Shown here: piece by piece, positions 4,901-7,494 of the stretch
Position numbering within the stretch: position 1 is the first letter of the stretch
Layout of the letters: every line of letters begins with the position of its first letter
Assembly (NCBI GenBank): GCA_900757385.1
Contig: CAAENO010000112.1
Location: 1-7,494 of the forward strand
Origin: an uncultured Collinsella sp.
GTDB taxonomy: Bacteria; Actinomycetota; Coriobacteriia; Coriobacteriales; Coriobacteriaceae
DNA length: 7,494 nt
Reading direction: 5' to 3'
The notes under the pieces: generated by a model
The model's database searches: none
What the model was told of the DNA's origin: nothing
Seen by the model: only the letters and a program-made list of their open reading frames with translations
Made by a program: the position numbers and the translations under genes

Positions 4901-5165
4901 TATCTGGGCCGCGTTTTCCCAACGGCCACTCCCGCGGAAAGCGTGTCCCAGCCTGGACGCTCAAAACGGGATGCACTTTCCGGATGGCAGGCCAGCGGAA
5001 AGCGTGTCCCGGAATCAAGCCTCAGAACGGGACGCAGCTTCCGCTTGAGAGCTGTTCCGGAAAACGTGTCCCACTCTGGAGTCGAATCCGGAATACAGTT
5101 TCCGTTTGAAGCCCCGTCCGGAAAGTACGTCCCATTCTGGAGCCGAAATCTGGGACGCAGCTTCC
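4901..5165 (+). repeat. Island C: four and a half alternating-palindrome units of 61-62 bp
   Basis: Left arms begin at 4906, 4968, 5029, 5090 and 5152. Right arms begin at 4936, 4997, 5059 and 5120. Steps are 61 or 62 bp. A decayed right arm (GGATCGCATCCC, 4886) lies out of phase by about 12 bp at the left end. Arms and spacers match islands A and B in the same orientation. The island fills the gap between the converging AbiEi-like and xanthine dehydrogenase genes, and stops about 25 bp short of the latter's terminator hairpin. Confidence 0.85.
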
Positions 5166-5181
5166 GCATGCGGAGGCGCTC

Positions 5182-5218
5182 CAAACAAAAGGCCCCGACT
5201 CGCGATGGAGCCGGGGCC
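5182..5218 (-). terminator. Intrinsic terminator of the xanthine dehydrogenase transcript
   Basis: GGCCCCG (5191-5197) pairs with CGGGGCC (5212-5218), extended inward by CTC/GAG after one mismatch. On the minus strand the stem is followed by TTTTGTTTG (5190-5182). It lies about 70 bp after the stop codon at 5287-5289. This is a standard Rho-independent terminator. Confidence 0.85.
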
Positions 5219-5286
5219 AAAGGCGCAGCGTATGTAGTTGATGCTGAGCGCGAACTGCCCGTCAGCAATGCCGTCCGCGCTCTACC

Positions 5287-7494
5287 CTACCCGCGGTGAC
5301 GAGCGCGGCTGTAGGGCGTATCCACCATGGGCAGATCCGGACGCAGCTTGCCGTCAAACGCGCGGTAGGCGTTCTGCACAGCGGGTGCCGTGGGGATCGT
5401 TGCGATCTCGCCGATGCCCTTGCCGCCGTATGCCACGGGCAGCAGCTCGTCCTTCTCCACGTAGATGGCGTGGATATCCGGAATCTCGGGCGCACGGAAC
5501 AGCCCAAGCGTACCGTACCTTGCCTGGGGCACGCAGTCCTTGAGCGGCCAGTCCTCGGTAAGCGCATAGCCCATACCCATGAGCACGCCGCCTTCGATCT
5601 GACCCTGGATGGAGATGGGATTGACCACCTTGCCGGAATCGTGCGCGGCATAGACCTCGCTCACGCGGCCGTTATCGTCCAGAATGACCACATGCGTGGC
5701 AAAGCCGTAGCAGATGTGGCTCTTGGGGTTGGGAACGTCGGCGCCCAGCTTGTCGGTCGGCTCCAGATACACGTAACCAAACTCGCATCCCTCGAGCGCC
5801 TTGATGGCGGCCGCGGGATCCTGAGGATGCATACCCTGGCCAGCAACGAGTTCTTGTGTGCGCAACTGGTAGGCGCGACCGTCGTCGTACTCGATCTTGA
5901 CGCCGTCGCCATGCGCGCTCACGGGAGCGGCGGGCGCAGACTTGCCGGCCTCGATGTCAAGCATGGCATCGCGCAGCAGGAAGGCGGCACCGCGCACGGC
6001 CTCGCCGGTCACGACCGTCTGACGCGAACCAGACGTGGTGCCGGAGTCGGGAGCGTTCTCGGTAGAGCACTCGCCGTTGGCGATACAGCGAAGCGGCAGA
6101 CCGCATGCCTCGGCAACGTCCTGCAAAAAGACGGTGTTGCAGCCCTGGCCGATGTCGGACGTGGCGGCGTAGACCACGGCGCGGCCATCCTCGACGCGAA
6201 TCTTGCAGCGGCCGGCATCGGGCAGGCCCACGCCCACGCCGGCGTTCTTCATGGCGCAGGCGATACCGGCGTGTCCGGGATGCGCATAGTAGGCATCCTT
6301 GACCTCGAGCAGCGTCTCCTTAAGCGCCGTGGAGCAGTCGGCAATCTGGCCGTTGGGCAAAACCTCGCCCGGCTCGATAGCGTTTCGGTAACGAATCTCC
6401 CACGGATCCAGGCCGACCTTCTCTGCCAGCAGGTCGATCAGGCTCTCGAGCGCAAACTCGGACTGGCAAACGCCAAAGCCGCGGTACGCGCCGGCGGGCG
6501 GGTTGTTGGTGTAGTAGCCAAAGCCGCGAATGTCGGTGTTCTGGTACTTGTAGGGGCCGACGGCATGCGTGCAGGCGCGCTCGAGCACCGGGCCGCACAG
6601 CGACGCGTAGGCGCCGGTATCAAAGTTGATCTCGCAATCCAGGCCGGTAAAGTTGCCCTCGGCGTCGCAGCCCAGCGTAAAGGTGCCGTCCATGGCATGA
6701 CGCTTGGGATGGAACGCGAGCGACTCGGCACGCGTGAGCTTGCACTTCACAGGACGCTGGAACTTATATGCGGCGAGCGCGGCCAGATGCTGGATGGACA
6801 CGTCCTCCTTGCCGCCGAAGCCGCCGCCCACGAGCATGGTCTCTACAACCACGCGCTCGGGTTCGCTATCCCAGCCAAACATGTGGGCGCACTCTTTGCG
6901 CGTATCGTAGGCGCCCTGGTCGGTCGACTGCACCTTGACGCCGTTCTTGTACGGGAAGGCAACGGCGCACTCGGGCTCCAAGAAGGCATGCTCGGTAAAG
7001 GGCGTGGTAAAGCGCTGCGTCACGGTGAACGCGCTCTCCGCTAGCGCCTTAGCGGCGTCGCCGCGCGTCACGTGACGGCTCTGGCACACGTTGTCCTTGA
7101 GTTCCACCGTGTTGCCAAAGGCAAAGAAGCTGTCGTGCAGGCGCGGGGCGTCGGCAGCCCTAGCCTCGACAATGTTGCGCACGGGCTCCAACGGCTCGTA
7201 ATCGATCTTTACGAGCTTTTTGGCCTTCTCGAGCGTCGCTTCGTCCTCGGCGACCACCAACACAATGGCATCGCCCACGCAGCGGGTGATATCGCCTGCC
7301 GCGATCATGACGTCCCAGTCCTGGATAAGGTGGCCGACCTGGTTGACCGGCACGTCCTCGGCGCGCAGGATGCCCACCACACCGGGCAGGGCCTCGGCCT
7401 TGGAGGTATCGATGGAGAGCACGCGGGCGCGCGGATACTTGGAGCGCACGGCGCTGGCGTAGGTCAGACCCGGCTGATCGAGCTCGTCGATGTC
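5287..7494 (-). CDS. Molybdenum hydroxylase, probably selenium-dependent xanthine dehydrogenase (N-terminus outside window)
   Basis: 735 residues are visible, counted from the window edge. The frame enters from the right without a start, so the protein begins outside. It oxidises a purine or similar heterocycle by hydroxylation at a molybdopterin centre, most likely hypoxanthine or xanthine. An alpha/beta hammerhead domain spans roughly 1-105. Molybdopterin-binding domains follow, with GGGFGGKED (223-231), the substrate-pocket loop AYRGFGVCQSE (336-346), SDIGQG (446-451) and DSGTTSGSRQT (483-493). The catalytic glutamate is E696 in GKGIGE. RSKYPRARVLSIDT, GHLIQDWDVMI, NNPPAGAYRGFG and SGSRQT resemble the selenium-dependent branch (TIGR03311-like) of purine-degrading gut anaerobes rather than the aerobic XdhB branch. 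In that branch selenium is a non-coded cofactor ligand; no selenocysteine codon is needed or seen. Fe-S domains may lie upstream in the same chain or be separate. The transcript ends at 5182-5218. Subfamily and substrate are less certain than the enzyme class. Confidence 0.9.
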   Translation of the reverse strand, partial: DIDELDQPGLTYASAVRSKYPRARVLSIDTSKAEALPGVVGILRAEDVPVNQVGHLIQDWDVMIAAGDITRCVGDAIVLVVAEDEATLEKAKKLVKIDYEPLEPVRNIVEARAADAPRLHDSFFAFGNTVELKDNVCQSRHVTRGDAAKALAESAFTVTQRFTTPFTEHAFLEPECAVAFPYKNGVKVQSTDQGAYDTRKECAHMFGWDSEPERVVVETMLVGGGFGGKEDVSIQHLAALAAYKFQRPVKCKLTRAESLAFHPKRHAMDGTFTLGCDAEGNFTGLDCEINFDTGAYASLCGPVLERACTHAVGPYKYQNTDIRGFGYYTNNPPAGAYRGFGVCQSEFALESLIDLLAEKVGLDPWEIRYRNAIEPGEVLPNGQIADCSTALKETLLEVKDAYYAHPGHAGIACAMKNAGVGVGLPDAGRCKIRVEDGRAVVYAATSDIGQGCNTVFLQDVAEACGLPLRCIANGECSTENAPDSGTTSGSRQTVVTGEAVRGAAFLLRDAMLDIEAGKSAPAAPVSAHGDGVKIEYDDGRAYQLRTQELVAGQGMHPQDPAAAIKALEGCEFGYVYLEPTDKLGADVPNPKSHICYGFATHVVILDDNGRVSEVYAAHDSGKVVNPISIQGQIEGGVLMGMGYALTEDWPLKDCVPQARYGTLGLFRAPEIPDIHAIYVEKDELLPVAYGGKGIGEIATIPTAPAVQNAYRAFDGKLRPDLPMVDTPYSRARHRG

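Noticed and set aside
4298..5299. A 333-codon plus-strand frame
   Set aside because: It overlaps the AbiEi-like gene in another frame, then runs through island C and the terminator. It is Arg/His/Pro-rich and has no start signal.
5296..7044. A 582-codon open frame on the plus strand
   Set aside because: It lies fully antisense to the motif-rich xanthine dehydrogenase gene. Its translation is low-complexity, rich in Ala, Gly, Leu and Arg, as expected for the shadow of a GC-rich gene.
1..7494. tRNA, rRNA, insertion sequence or integrase
   Set aside because: I saw no tRNA-like T-arm with cloverleaf, no transposase motif, and no terminal inverted repeats with target duplications. The repeat islands have no linked recombinase gene here.

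Overview
The window looks like a moderately GC-rich, gut-associated actinobacterial chromosome of the Coriobacteriia, most likely Collinsella or a close relative. This is an inference from codon usage (GC-rich third positions), the anaerobic selenium-type xanthine dehydrogenase, and the style of the accessory genes. No rRNA or tRNA is present to confirm it.

Layout from left to right. At the left edge is the start of a small minus-strand gene that leaves the window. Next comes a DEDDh 3'-5' exonuclease (131-865, minus) with a GTG start. A non-coding stretch of about 350 bp follows. Then comes the most interesting locus (about 1224-1548). It encodes a 41-residue peptide with one hydrophobic helix and a very basic tail. 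The gene lies behind a near-consensus LexA/SOS box and an extended -10 promoter. Its Shine-Dalgarno sequence is buried in a hairpin. Its 3' end is overlapped by a predicted antisense RNA of about 85 nt, with its own sigma-70 promoter (17-bp spacing) and a terminator. This is the anatomy of a DNA-damage-induced type I toxin-antitoxin system of the TisB/IstR or TxpA/RatA kind, in a lineage where I know of no described example.

An AAA+ ATPase with a DUF234-type nuclease-like C-terminus follows (1953-3332, minus). Its promoter is a perfect 50-bp palindrome (22-bp arms, 6-nt loop), each arm holding a TATAGCTAGCTATA dyad. A 332-residue AbiEi-like/PD-(D/E)XK-like protein (3864-4862, plus) comes next, without an AbiEii partner. 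The right third is the bulk of a molybdenum hydroxylase, probably selenium-dependent xanthine dehydrogenase (5287 to beyond 7494, minus), with a clear intrinsic terminator at 5182-5218.

Three islands of one repeat family (1614-1941, 3428-3566, 4901-5165) fill the gaps around the ATPase and the AbiEi-like gene. The repeat is a 62-bp (sometimes 61-bp) unit of two complementary 14-bp arms that alternate about every 31 bp. Copies diverge in sequence but keep phase almost perfectly. This argues for constraint on spacing and secondary structure rather than on coding.

The exonuclease and xanthine dehydrogenase look like ordinary metabolic or housekeeping genes. The segment between them (about 1200-5180) looks like an accessory island of small stress or defence-type modules separated by palindromic arrays.
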